DNA of 21,275 nucleotides from CALJEL01 sp041082235 (GCA_041082235.1 JBDOIG010000011.1:1-21275); one strand, 5' to 3'. Positions 7,352-13,789 are shown, numbered from the stretch's first letter. The notes: generated from the sequence alone by a model not told the origin. Numbers and translations: made by a program.

Positions 7352-8200
7352 ATGAAGAAGGCATGTATCATAATCATTATATTGATAAGTTCATTGATAG
7401 CCATCAGTCTCCTGATGACGCTTCTTCAAAGGGAAGGAGTATCAGGTGAGAAGATTGGTCTTGTAAGGGTTGAGGGTCCTATCTTCAGTTCAAAGGAGAC
7501 TATAGAAGAAATTAAGGACTTCAGGGATAATAAAGTCATAAAGGCGATAGTGCTCAGGGTTGATAGTCCAGGTGGAGCGGTGGCTCCCTCGCAGGAGATT
7601 TATGAAGAAATAAAAAAGACTGTAAAGGAAAAACCAGTTGTTGTGTCAATGGGTGCGGTAGCTGCATCAGGTGGCTATTATATCTCATCACCTGCATCAA
7701 AGATAATAGCAAATCCCGGCACCCTTACAGGCTCCATCGGGGTGATAATGGAGATACCTAATATAAAGGGTCTTATGGACAAGATAGGGATAAAAACAGA
7801 GGTCATAAAAAGCGGAAGGTACAAAGACCTTGCCTCTATCTTTAAGGAAATGGACCCTGAACAGAGGAGAATACTGCAGTCTGTGCTTGATGAGGTTCAT
7901 GAACAATTCATAAAGGCGGTATCAGAGGGAAGAAACATACCTGTTGATGAGATAAGAAAAATTGCTGATGGTCGTATATTTACCGGTTCGCAGGCCCTGG
8001 CTCTGAGACTTGTTGATGAGCTTGGCAATATAGAGGATGCTATTAAGAAGGCATCAGAACTTGCAGGTATTAAGGGAAAGCCAGAGATAGTTACAAGGGA
8101 GGAAGGATTTTCCCTTAAAACCCTGCTTAACAATAGACTTCCTCATCAGCTCATAAATGAGTATTCATCTGTCAAAATAAAATATATGTTTGTCCCGTAA
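7352..8200 (+). CDS. sppA: Signal peptide peptidase SppA, short (67K-independent) type
   Basis: SppA is a membrane-anchored serine protease that degrades cleaved signal peptides. A single N-terminal transmembrane segment (about residues 4-24) is followed by one S49 peptidase domain. Visible motifs are VDSPGG at 70-75, the catalytic serine S106 in GAVAASGGYY and the catalytic lysine K158 in KSGRYKD. At 282 residues it is the single-domain form (as in Bacillus), not the tandem E. coli form. I chose the ATG at 7352 because AAAGGAG lies 7 bp upstream and MKKACIII fits a signal anchor; a start at 7316 would translate a hairpin. The ribosome site directly follows hairpins of repeat copy B, which could affect access. 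A terminator-like hairpin follows the stop. Confidence 0.94.
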   Translation: MKKACIIIIILISSLIAISLLMTLLQREGVSGEKIGLVRVEGPIFSSKETIEEIKDFRDNKVIKAIVLRVDSPGGAVAPSQEIYEEIKKTVKEKPVVVSMGAVAASGGYYISSPASKIIANPGTLTGSIGVIMEIPNIKGLMDKIGIKTEVIKSGRYKDLASIFKEMDPEQRRILQSVLDEVHEQFIKAVSEGRNIPVDEIRKIADGRIFTGSQALALRLVDELGNIEDAIKKASELAGIKGKPEIVTREEGFSLKTLLNNRLPHQLINEYSSVKIKYMFVP

Positions 8201-8205
8201 ATAAG

Positions 8206-8231
8206 ATTCCCTGCAGTTTGTAGGGAATTTT
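8206..8231 (+). terminator. Rho-independent terminator after sppA
   Basis: ATTCCCTGC (8206-8214) pairs with GTAGGGAAT (8220-8228), a 9-bp stem with one G-T pair and a 5-base loop, followed by a short T run (8228-8231). It starts 6 bp after the sppA stop. The T tract is short, so termination may be partial. Confidence 0.6.
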
Positions 8232-8244
8232 CAATCAGCAATTC

Positions 8245-8292
8245 ATAATGCGTGAGTTATGAAGAGTCCATTCATAATTCACTACGCATTAT
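8245..8292 (+). repeat. GTAATG/TGATGAG-type dispersed hairpin, copy 1
   Basis: ATAATGCGTGAGTTATGAA (8245-8263) is a near inverted match of 8271-8292. It occupies the gap between sppA and the ihfB-like gene. Other members of the family are at 11619-11689, 13711-13777 and 18490-18571. This is the most decayed of the four. Confidence 0.65.
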
Positions 8293-8297
8293 ATATT

Positions 8298-8321
8298 AAT
8301 GAATTATTCATTATAAGGAGG
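8298..8321 (+). promoter_or_regulatory. Small hairpin plus strong Shine-Dalgarno of the ihfB-like gene
   Basis: AATGAA/TTCATT (8298-8312) forms a small stem, followed directly by AAGGAGG (8315-8321), a near-ideal ribosome site 5 bp before the ATG at 8327. This is one of the strongest ribosome sites in the window and fits an abundant nucleoid protein. Confidence 0.6.
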
Positions 8322-8326
8322 TCTCT

Positions 8327-8644
8327 ATGACAAGGTCAGAGCTGGTAGAAAAAATTGCAGAGAAGTGTACAGATTTTACAAAGAGACAGGTGGAGATAAT
8401 GTTTGATACTGTTATTGACAGTATTAAGGATGCATTGAAAAAAGGTGAAAGGGTTGAGATAAGGGGTTTTGGTAATTTCACGGTGAAGACCAGAAATCCG
8501 AGGATAGCGAGGAATCCAAAGACAGGTGAATCTGTGGAAGTCCCGATGAAAAGGGCGGTTCATTTTAAGGTTGGCAAGGAGCTGATAGAAATGATGAATA
8601 TCTCCCTCAGGGAGCAAACGACGGAGTCCGGTAAAGAGCAGTAA
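8327..8644 (+). CDS. ihfB: HU/IHF-family DNA-binding protein (IHF beta-like)
   Basis: This 105-residue nucleoid-associated protein bends DNA as a dimer. The family signature IRGFGNFTVKTRNPRIARNP includes the beta-arm tip with the intercalating proline (P64 in ARNPKTG), followed by HFKVGKEL. MTRSELVEKIAEKC closely resembles the N-terminus of IHF beta, and the position near rpsA matches the rpsA-ihfB order of proteobacteria. A 15-residue hydrophilic tail (SLREQTTESGKEQ) extends beyond the normal roughly 92-residue core. Whether it acts as a homodimer (HU-like) or with an IHF alpha partner cannot be told from one gene. The Rieske gene starts 11 bp after the stop and may be co-transcribed. Confidence 0.9.
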   Translation: MTRSELVEKIAEKCTDFTKRQVEIMFDTVIDSIKDALKKGERVEIRGFGNFTVKTRNPRIARNPKTGESVEVPMKRAVHFKVGKELIEMMNISLREQTTESGKEQ

Positions 8645-8655
8645 GGTGCAGGATA

Positions 8656-9117
8656 TTGGGAAGAAGGGATTTTTTGAAGCTTGCTGTAAAGTTATTTATG
8701 GGAGTAGCAGGCCTGCTGGTGGTACCTTTTATTTTCTCTCTCAGGCCTTTCAGATTTCAGAGAAAAAAACTTCAATATTTTTTCCTCGCATACCTTGATG
8801 AACTTCCAAGAAGAGAGATCAAGATATTTGAACTTAATTTAGAACAACAGGACAGCAGGACAGCAGAACAGAGGTTAAAAAATATGAATATTTATATAGT
8901 TAAAAGACCTGATGGGTGGATTGCCCTTTCACCTGTTTGTACACACCTCGGATGTGTGGTGAAATGGAACAGGACAAAAAAAGAGTTTATCTGTCCCTGT
9001 CACGGTGGAAGATACAGCATGGATGGAGAGGTGATAGGTGGGCCACCACCTCTGCCTCTGATGAAACTTTCTCTAAAGATAGAGGGCGAAAGGGTATTTG
9101 TAGGTTTAAAGGTGTAG
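8656..9117 (+). CDS. Rieske iron-sulfur protein of a cytochrome bc/b6f-type complex
   Basis: The 153-residue protein carries a [2Fe-2S] cluster that takes electrons from quinol at the membrane surface. Cluster ligands are C95 and H97 (CTHLGC) and C113 and H116 (CPCHGG), with C100 and C115 as the usual disulfide pair. A twin-arginine signal anchor (RRDFLK at 3-8, then a hydrophobic stretch to about 29) shows Tat export and membrane anchoring. The only reasonable start is TTG at 8656; AGG lies 3 bp and AAGG 9 bp upstream. Residues about 63-73 (EQQDSRTAEQR) come from an octamer array and enlarge a surface loop. The two cytochrome b genes follow. Confidence 0.95.
   Translation: MGRRDFLKLAVKLFMGVAGLLVVPFIFSLRPFRFQRKKLQYFFLAYLDELPRREIKIFELNLEQQDSRTAEQRLKNMNIYIVKRPDGWIALSPVCTHLGCVVKWNRTKKEFICPCHGGRYSMDGEVIGGPPPLPLMKLSLKIEGERVFVGLKV
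8851..8874 (+). repeat. In-frame octamer array in the Rieske gene
   Basis: Two exact GACAGCAG units (8851-8866) and a third decayed unit AACAGAGG (8867-8874) give 24 bp, in frame. The unit resembles AGCAGAAG in aroA. It falls between the anchor/neck region and the cluster-binding fold. Confidence 0.75.
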
Positions 9118-9141
9118 CTGAGGTGGCGAGGTAACAGCTTG

Positions 9142-9786
9142 ATGCGCCCCTTTGACTGGTTTATTGAGAGATTCGGCCTTAAGGACCCCCACAGAAATTT
9201 CTTGGAAAGACCTGTACCCCCGGGATTAAGTTATTTATACTGTCTCGGAGGAATAGCCTTTACTGCCTTCTTGCTTTCAGCCTTTTCAGGACTGTTCCTT
9301 ACATTCTTTTATACACCCTCTGAGAAAGAGGCCTTTCAGAGTATAGTTAGACTTCATAATGAGGTTCTTTTCGGTAGATTTATGAGAGGACTTCATAGAT
9401 GGTCAGCCACATTGCTTATAATATCCCTGCTCCTTCATGGACTCAGGGTCTTTATAACAAAGGCCTACAGGGCACCAAGGGAGCTTAACTGGATATCAGG
9501 TGTCTGCCTGTTTGTCTCTGCGATGGTGGAGGGATTCACTGGTTATTTGCTTCCCTGGGATCAGAAGGCTTACTGGGCAACTGTAGTTGGAACAAATATA
9601 ATCTCACTAATACCTTTTCTGGGCAAGGAATTTTTAATGCTCATAAGAGGTGGACCTGATATATCAGGTGCAACCCTCACAAGATTTTATAGCCTTCATA
9701 CACTCTGCGTACCTCTTCTGATGATATTACTTCTATGGATACATTTTCACATGATCAGAAAACTTGGAATAGCGAGGTCATTATGA
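9142..9786 (+). CDS. petB: Cytochrome b6-type subunit with heme-ci cysteine
   Basis: This is the N-terminal cytochrome b half with four transmembrane helices and two b hemes. Paired ligands are H85/H99 (HRWSAT...LLLH) and H186/H201 (LHTL...IHFH), spaced 13 and 14 residues apart, the cytochrome b6 pattern. C34 in VPPGLSYLYCLGG corresponds to Cys35 of cytochrome b6, which covalently holds the extra heme ci. The Qo-side PWDQKAYWATVV is present. At 214 residues it matches b6 rather than full-length cytochrome b. I chose ATG 9142 over the adjacent TTG 9139; GAGGT lies 9 bp upstream. The stop overlaps the start of subunit IV (ATGA). The symbol is used by analogy. Confidence 0.93.
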   Translation: MRPFDWFIERFGLKDPHRNFLERPVPPGLSYLYCLGGIAFTAFLLSAFSGLFLTFFYTPSEKEAFQSIVRLHNEVLFGRFMRGLHRWSATLLIISLLLHGLRVFITKAYRAPRELNWISGVCLFVSAMVEGFTGYLLPWDQKAYWATVVGTNIISLIPFLGKEFLMLIRGGPDISGATLTRFYSLHTLCVPLLMILLLWIHFHMIRKLGIARSL

Positions 9787-10199
9787 AACAGCAGAGGTGG
9801 CAGGTTAACAGTGAGGGGCATCCTGAGAAATCTGTAGATTCTGGAAGGACGCCGAAGAGATTTTATCCTGATTATCTGCTTGAGATTTTATTCTTTGTAT
9901 TTATAATAATAGAGCTTAATGTTGTCCTTGCACTTCTTTTCCCTCCATCCATCGGAAGGGAGATTAATTTTATATCTCCTTATCAACCCAGGCCAGAATG
10001 GTATTATCTCTGGCTCTTCGGTCTTCTTAGATATTTTTACGGAGGGTTCGCGGTGGTGGGTGGGGTTATTATACCCCTTCTGGCAATGGTGAGTCTTTTT
10101 TTGATCCCCTGGATAGATAAAAGGCTTGGTAGAGTTAGTGCAACTATAATAATTGTCATCCTTCTGCTGTTTTTTGCAGGCTCTGTATTTTTAGTATAA
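9783..10199 (+). CDS. petD: Cytochrome b subunit IV-type (C-terminal cytochrome b domain)
   Basis: The 138-residue protein carries the C-terminal cytochrome b helices. The Qo-site motif PEWY is seen as RPEWYYLW. Three hydrophobic helices follow a charged N-terminus: about residues 33-55 (LEILFFVFIIIELNVV), 92-112 (VVGGVIIPLLAMVSLF) and 120-138 (ATIIIVILLLFFAGSVF). ATG 9783 overlaps the stop of the cytochrome b6 gene by 4 bp, so the pair is translationally coupled. A longer in-frame start at 9735 would lie inside the b6 gene and is rejected. No cytochrome c or c1 gene follows, so the electron acceptor must be encoded elsewhere or be soluble. Confidence 0.92.
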   Translation: MKQQRWQVNSEGHPEKSVDSGRTPKRFYPDYLLEILFFVFIIIELNVVLALLFPPSIGREINFISPYQPRPEWYYLWLFGLLRYFYGGFAVVGGVIIPLLAMVSLFLIPWIDKRLGRVSATIIIVILLLFFAGSVFLV

Positions 10200-10205
10200 T
10201 ATTTC

Positions 10206-11006
10206 ATGTCATTTTCTGATGGGATAATAGATTTTCATACTCATGCCTTTCCTGATGAGCTTGCGGAGAGGGCCATGTCTCATCTCCAGAAAGAGGGTAA
10301 TGTAAAGGCATATCTTGATGGAAGGGTAAGCTCCTTACTTGAATCAATGGATAGAAGTGGAATACAAAAGAGCATAGTCTGCTCTATAGCAACAAAGCCC
10401 ACTCAATTTAATTCCATCCTTGAATGGTCAAGAAACATAAGATCAGATAGGATTATACCTTTCCCGTCAATCCATCCCGCTGATGGGGATTCCAGAAAAA
10501 GATTAAAGATTATAAAGGATGAAGGCTTAAAGGGCATCAAGCTCCACCCCTATTATCAGAATTTTTATATAGATGATTCATTTCTTTTCCCTCTATATGA
10601 AGAGATAATAAAAAACGATCTCATCGTTGTAATGCATACTGGTTATGATTTTGCCTTCCCAAGGATACCTATGGCAGATCCTGAAAAGATATTGAAGGTG
10701 AAAGAGAGGTTCCCTGAACTTAAACTTGTCACAACCCATCTTGGTTCATGGGATGACTGGGATAATGTGGAGAAGTACATTATTGGAAAAGAGATTTATA
10801 TGGAGATATCCTTCTCGCTTGATTTCCTGAACAAAGAAAGGGCAAGGCAATTGATATTGAAACATCCCTCAGGGTTTATCCTCTTCGGGACAGATTCTCC
10901 GTGGACAGACCAGGGTAAGACCCTTGCACTTCTAAAAGGTCTTGAGCTACCGGAAGAAATTGAAAGGGCGATCCTCAGAGAAAATGCATTAAGGCTTCTT
11001 GGTTAG
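10206..11006 (+). CDS. Metal-dependent amidohydrolase, TIM-barrel (amidohydrolase 2 family)
   Basis: The 266-residue protein opens with the metal-binding IDFHTH (H11, H13). Further metal or active-site motifs follow in barrel order: GIKLHP (K and H near 115-117), VVMHTG (H near 143), TTHLG (H near 178) and LFGTDSPW (D near 233). This is the ACMSD/amidohydrolase-2 pattern (hydrolases and decarboxylases acting on small organic substrates). The real substrate cannot be read from the sequence; many family members in anaerobes are annotated only as predicted metal-dependent hydrolases. It starts 6 bp after petD without a clear ribosome site. No signal peptide is present, so it is cytoplasmic. Confidence 0.88.
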   Translation: MSFSDGIIDFHTHAFPDELAERAMSHLQKEGNVKAYLDGRVSSLLESMDRSGIQKSIVCSIATKPTQFNSILEWSRNIRSDRIIPFPSIHPADGDSRKRLKIIKDEGLKGIKLHPYYQNFYIDDSFLFPLYEEIIKNDLIVVMHTGYDFAFPRIPMADPEKILKVKERFPELKLVTTHLGSWDDWDNVEKYIIGKEIYMEISFSLDFLNKERARQLILKHPSGFILFGTDSPWTDQGKTLALLKGLELPEEIERAILRENALRLLG

Positions 11007-11023
11007 CAGGCTTTTGCCTTTTT

Positions 11024-11614
11024 ATGATATTCTATAATATGCTTACAGGTTTTAATACAAATATTAAATACAGGGGAGAGGTTTTTCACGTTCAGACAGA
11101 GGACAGCGGTCTTAGAAATCCGGTCATAACCACACTCCTCTACAGAGGCGGGGTAATACTTGCCTCAAAGAAGACCAACTATAAAGAGCTTATTCCTGAA
11201 GATACAGGGTCAATATCCACGTTCCTCCGAGAGAAGATAAAACAGCTTATGACAGAACAGCACAGGTCAATGATCTCAGACCTTTTCTCAGGGAGATTTG
11301 ACGGTATAATAACAGGCCAGAAGCCAGCCTTTCAGGAAAGTCATAGCATATCAGCAGCAGAGGGTTTCGGAACAGATCAGACTGCAAGGACTCAGGATTC
11401 AGGGAATGGAAATATCAGTCTTGCGAAAGAATCAGGTAAATCCATACCCGACTGTACCCCCGATCTTTCCCTCTCGGAGGGGTCTAAAAGAGAAGATGTC
11501 GGGATAAGCTCAGGGCCTGAAAAACAGACCCCATCAACTAAGAGTCAGACAATGCGCTCCCTTGATGACATCCTTCTTGAACATATAATGAAGAAGAAAA
11601 AGAATTCAACATAA
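11024..11614 (+). CDS. Uncharacterised protein with HVQTEDSG-type N-terminal domain
   Basis: I do not recognise a function. The first 80 residues look like a compact beta-rich domain (GFNTNIKYRGEVFHVQTEDSG, then TTLLYRGGVILASKKTNY and a helical LREKIKQLMTEQHRSM). Similar N-termini occur, as I recall, in hypothetical proteins of delta-proteobacteria, Myxococcota and Nitrospirota. Residues about 100-180 are low-complexity, rich in S, G, E, Q and P, and probably disordered. The C-terminus ends in a helix with a basic tail (LDDILLEHIMKKKKN). No signal peptide or membrane segment is seen. The start may be ATG 11024 or ATG 11039 (MLTGFNTN); neither has a ribosome site, and the second fits the domain better. 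Confidence 0.8.
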   Translation: MIFYNMLTGFNTNIKYRGEVFHVQTEDSGLRNPVITTLLYRGGVILASKKTNYKELIPEDTGSISTFLREKIKQLMTEQHRSMISDLFSGRFDGIITGQKPAFQESHSISAAEGFGTDQTARTQDSGNGNISLAKESGKSIPDCTPDLSLSEGSKREDVGISSGPEKQTPSTKSQTMRSLDDILLEHIMKKKKNST

Positions 11615-11618
11615 AATC

Positions 11619-11689
11619 GTAATGCGTCATGCGTGATGAGTGATGAGTTAATAAACTCATCAGAATCATGTTCACTCATTACACATTAC
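11619..11689 (+). repeat. GTAATG/TGATGAG-type dispersed hairpin, copy 2
   Basis: The outer arms GTAATG/CATTAC (11619-11624, 11684-11689) and the inner arms GATGAGTT/AACTCATC (11642-11649, 11654-11661) are perfect, with imperfect pairing between. It begins 4 bp after the stop of the preceding gene and ends just before the promoter at 11692. It may double as a transcription end signal, but no T run follows. Confidence 0.8.
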
Positions 11690-11691
11690 TA

Positions 11692-11721
11692 TTGTATCCC
11701 TGTCTTTAAATATACTATAAT
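11692..11721 (+). promoter_or_regulatory. Predicted sigma70-type promoter of the transketolase-fts operon
   Basis: TTGTAT (11692-11697), an 18-bp spacer and a perfect TATAAT (11716-11721). Transcription would begin near 11728 and produce a leader of about 120 nt made mainly of repeat copies C1 and C2. Confidence 0.6.
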
Positions 11722-11736
11722 GAAAAATACTGTTCA

Positions 11737-11823
11737 CAAAGGGGCTTTGCCCCTTTGAAACCCCGAATAAGGAGTTATTAAAATTTATTTAAAAGGGGAG
11801 TTTGAGGGCTTTGCCCCTCAAAG
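11737..11823 (+). repeat. REPIN-like composite element, copy C1
   Basis: This copy is well preserved. CAAAGGGGC/GCCCCTTTG (11737-11757, 9 bp perfect, TTT loop) is followed by AAACCCC (11758-11764), an AT-rich spacer that includes AATAAGGAG, GGGGAGTTT (11795-11803), and the hairpin TTTGAGGG..CCCTCAAA (11801-11823). AAACCCC can pair with GGGGAGTTT (one bulged A), so the whole forms a stem with two flanking hairpins. Confidence 0.85.
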
Positions 11824-11828
11824 CTCTG

Positions 11829-11894
11829 AAACCCCAGAATAAGGAATTATGATGATAGAGAATTCAGGGAGTTTGAGGGGCTCTGCCCCTCAAA
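11829..11894 (+). repeat. REPIN-like composite element, partial copy C2 overlapping the transketolase start
   Basis: A second AAACCCC (11829-11835), a shorter spacer with AATAAGGAATT, GGGAGTTT (11867-11874) and the hairpin TTTGAGGGGC/GCCCCTCAAA (11872-11894, 10 bp perfect). The first hairpin is missing or shared with C1. The transketolase ribosome site (AAGGA), its ATG and codons up to about residue 15 lie inside this copy. Confidence 0.82.
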
Positions 11895-12745
11895 GTGATA
11901 TTGATTATCTAAGGAATCAGGCAAGGCTTTTGAGGATTGAGATCCTGAAGATGCTTGCTGAGGCTGGCTCAGGTCATACTGGTGGTAGCCTTTCTGCTGC
12001 TGATATTGTTACTGCCCTTTATTTTTATAAACTCAGACACAGGCCAGATGACCCTCTCTGGAGAGAGAGGGACAGGTTTGTGCTTTCAAAAGGCCATGCT
12101 GCTCCACTCCTTTATGCTGTGCTTGCCATGGCCGGATATTTTGATAAATCCCTTCTTAAAACCCTCAGAAAACTTGGTAGTCCTCTTCAGGGCCATCCTT
12201 CTTCAAAGAGCCTTCCAGGTGTTGAGGTCTCAACAGGTTCTCTTGGACAGGGTTTGAGTGTGGCAAATGGAATGGCTATGGGTTTGAGGCTGAGTAAAAT
12301 TGAGGCAAGGGTTTATTGTCTTCTTGGAGATGGTGAACTCCAGGAGGGTCAGGTATGGGAGGCTGCCATGACAGCAGCTCATTATAAACTTGATAACCTC
12401 TGCGCAATTATTGATCTCAATGGCCTTCAGATTGATGGACCTATCTCACAGGTAAAGAATATAGAGCCTGTCCAGAGTAAATGGCAGGCCTTTGGATGGA
12501 ATACCTTTGAGATAAATGGTCATGATATGGCTCAGATAGTTGATAGCCTCGACAGGGCAGAGACATTAAAGGGTGCACCTACCGTGATTCTTGCAAGGAC
12601 TATTAAAGGAAAAGGTGTATCAATATTTGAAAACAAGGTCAAATATCATGGAGTAGCTCCAACAAAGGAGGAGCTTGAGATTGCCTTAAGGGAGCTTGGT
12701 GATGGGGTCCCCGAAAAATCACAAGATTTTTCGGGGTATAAGTGA
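11849..12745 (+). CDS. tktA: Transketolase, N-terminal (TPP-binding) subunit
   Basis: This is the first half of a split transketolase, moving two-carbon ketol units between sugar phosphates in the non-oxidative pentose phosphate pathway. The family core starts at DIDYLRNQARLLRIEILKM; AGSGHTGGSLS, LSKGHAAPLLYA and the TPP motif GDGELQEGQVWEA...N are clear. At 298 residues it matches the usual small subunit. Residues 5-15 (SGSLRGSAPQS) are encoded by repeat C2, so the N-terminus is repeat-derived. ATG 11849 and ATG 11852 are adjacent, and AAGGA (11841-11845) is better spaced for the second. The C-terminal GVPEKSQDFSGYK comes from another repeat (12704-12736). The stop overlaps the next start (TGATG). 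Confidence 0.93.
   Translation: MMIENSGSLRGSAPQSDIDYLRNQARLLRIEILKMLAEAGSGHTGGSLSAADIVTALYFYKLRHRPDDPLWRERDRFVLSKGHAAPLLYAVLAMAGYFDKSLLKTLRKLGSPLQGHPSSKSLPGVEVSTGSLGQGLSVANGMAMGLRLSKIEARVYCLLGDGELQEGQVWEAAMTAAHYKLDNLCAIIDLNGLQIDGPISQVKNIEPVQSKWQAFGWNTFEINGHDMAQIVDSLDRAETLKGAPTVILARTIKGKGVSIFENKVKYHGVAPTKEELEIALRELGDGVPEKSQDFSGYK
12704..12736 (+). repeat. GGGGTCCCC-AAAAATC hairpin repeat, copy 2 (end of transketolase N-subunit)
   Basis: GGGGT is followed by CCCCGAAAAATC (12709-12720), loop ACAA and GATTTTTCGGGG (12725-12736), a perfect 12-bp inverted repeat. It is read in frame as the C-terminal tail of the transketolase N-subunit and ends 8 bp before the start codon of the next gene. It matches the minus strand of 5596-5627. 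Confidence 0.88.
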
Positions 12746-13722
12746 TGGGACAGGTTTCTGAAGTGAAGACAGAAATTAAATCATTCTCAGGTGTGGAGGC
12801 AGCAACCCGTGATGCCTATGGAGAGGTTCTTTATAAACTGGGACTTGAAAATCCTGACATAGTGGTCCTTGATGCAGACCTTAGCTCTTCCACAAAGACC
12901 CAGAAATTTGCAAAGGCCTTTCCTGAGAGATTTTTCAATATGGGTGTCTCTGAACAGGACATGATGGCCACAGCAGCAGGTCTGTCACTTACAGGAAAGA
13001 TTCCCTTTGCCTCCACCTTTGCCATATTTGCTACTGGAAGGGCCTGGGAACAGATAAGGCAGAGTATTTCCTATAGCGGTCTTAATGTAAAGATTGTTGC
13101 CACTCATGGTGGAATTACAGTTGGAGAAGATGGCGCATCCCATCAGGCGATTGAGGATATTGCCCTGATGAGGGTGATACCTGGCATGACTGTTATTGTT
13201 CCCGCTGATGCCTATGAGACAGAGCTTGTTATAAAGGAGATTATTAAATATAAGGGTCCTGTATATGTGAGGCTTGGCAGATCAAAGGTTAAGGCTGTGA
13301 TGCCAGAGGATTACAGATTCTCAATAGGCAAGGCCTATGCCTTCAGTTTTGGTAAGGATGTGAATATTATTGCCTGTGGTGTGATGGTATCAGAGGCACT
13401 TGGTGCAGCAAAGATTTTAAAAGAAAAAGGTATTGATTCTGGTGTTATAAATATGTCAACCATAAAACCTCTTGATGAGGAAATCCTCCTCAGAGCAGCA
13501 GATGCCTCTCTCATTGTAACAGCAGAGGAGCATTCAGTGATAGGCGGTCTTGGAGGAGCGGTATCAGAATCTTTATCCTCTATAAAACCAAGGCCTTTAT
13601 TAAGGATAGGAATAAAAGATACATTCGGAACGTCTGGCTCTTCAAAGGAGCTCATGAAATATTTTGGTCTTACGGCTGAACAGATAGCAGAGGAGATTAT
13701 TCAATCCATTCGTGATGCGTAA
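12745..13722 (+). CDS. tktB: Transketolase, C-terminal (pyrimidine-binding) subunit
   Basis: The second half of the split transketolase (325 residues from ATG 12745) carries the pyrimidine-binding and C-terminal domains. Motifs include ATRDAYGEVLYKL, VLDADLSSST, FNMGVSEQDMMATAAGL (the catalytic glutamate is E in SEQDM), PFASTFAIFATGRAWEQIR, and THGGITVGEDGASHQAIED. ATG 12745 shares its A with the previous TGA; a GTG at 12742 is also possible. The GGGG of the preceding repeat is the only SD-like sequence. The last codons (IRDA, stop) fall within a GTAATG/TGATGAG repeat. The two genes form an obligate pair. Confidence 0.94.
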   Translation: MGQVSEVKTEIKSFSGVEAATRDAYGEVLYKLGLENPDIVVLDADLSSSTKTQKFAKAFPERFFNMGVSEQDMMATAAGLSLTGKIPFASTFAIFATGRAWEQIRQSISYSGLNVKIVATHGGITVGEDGASHQAIEDIALMRVIPGMTVIVPADAYETELVIKEIIKYKGPVYVRLGRSKVKAVMPEDYRFSIGKAYAFSFGKDVNIIACGVMVSEALGAAKILKEKGIDSGVINMSTIKPLDEEILLRAADASLIVTAEEHSVIGGLGGAVSESLSSIKPRPLLRIGIKDTFGTSGSSKELMKYFGLTAEQIAEEIIQSIRDA

Positions 13723-13777
13723 TGCGTGATGAGTGATGAGTATTGTTCTCGTCACGGATCACCCATCACGGATCACG
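13711..13777 (+). repeat. GTAATG/TGATGAG-type dispersed hairpin, copy 3
   Basis: The left arm begins CGTGATGCGTAATGCGTGAT and the right arm ends CATCACGGATCACG; the outer 6 bp CGTGAT/ATCACG are perfect and the rest imperfect. The TAA stop of the transketolase C-subunit (13720-13722) lies inside the left arm. It fills the gap to ftsE. Confidence 0.8.
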
Positions 13778-13789
13778 ATAAGATAGCAG

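Noticed and set aside
8656..10199. Complete cytochrome bc1 operon
   Set aside because: No CXXCH heme c motif is found in the three proteins or in the next genes.
11003..11024. Terminator after the amidohydrolase (AGGC TTTT GCCT TTTT)
   Set aside because: The stem is only 4 bp and the T run abuts the next start codon; too weak to call.
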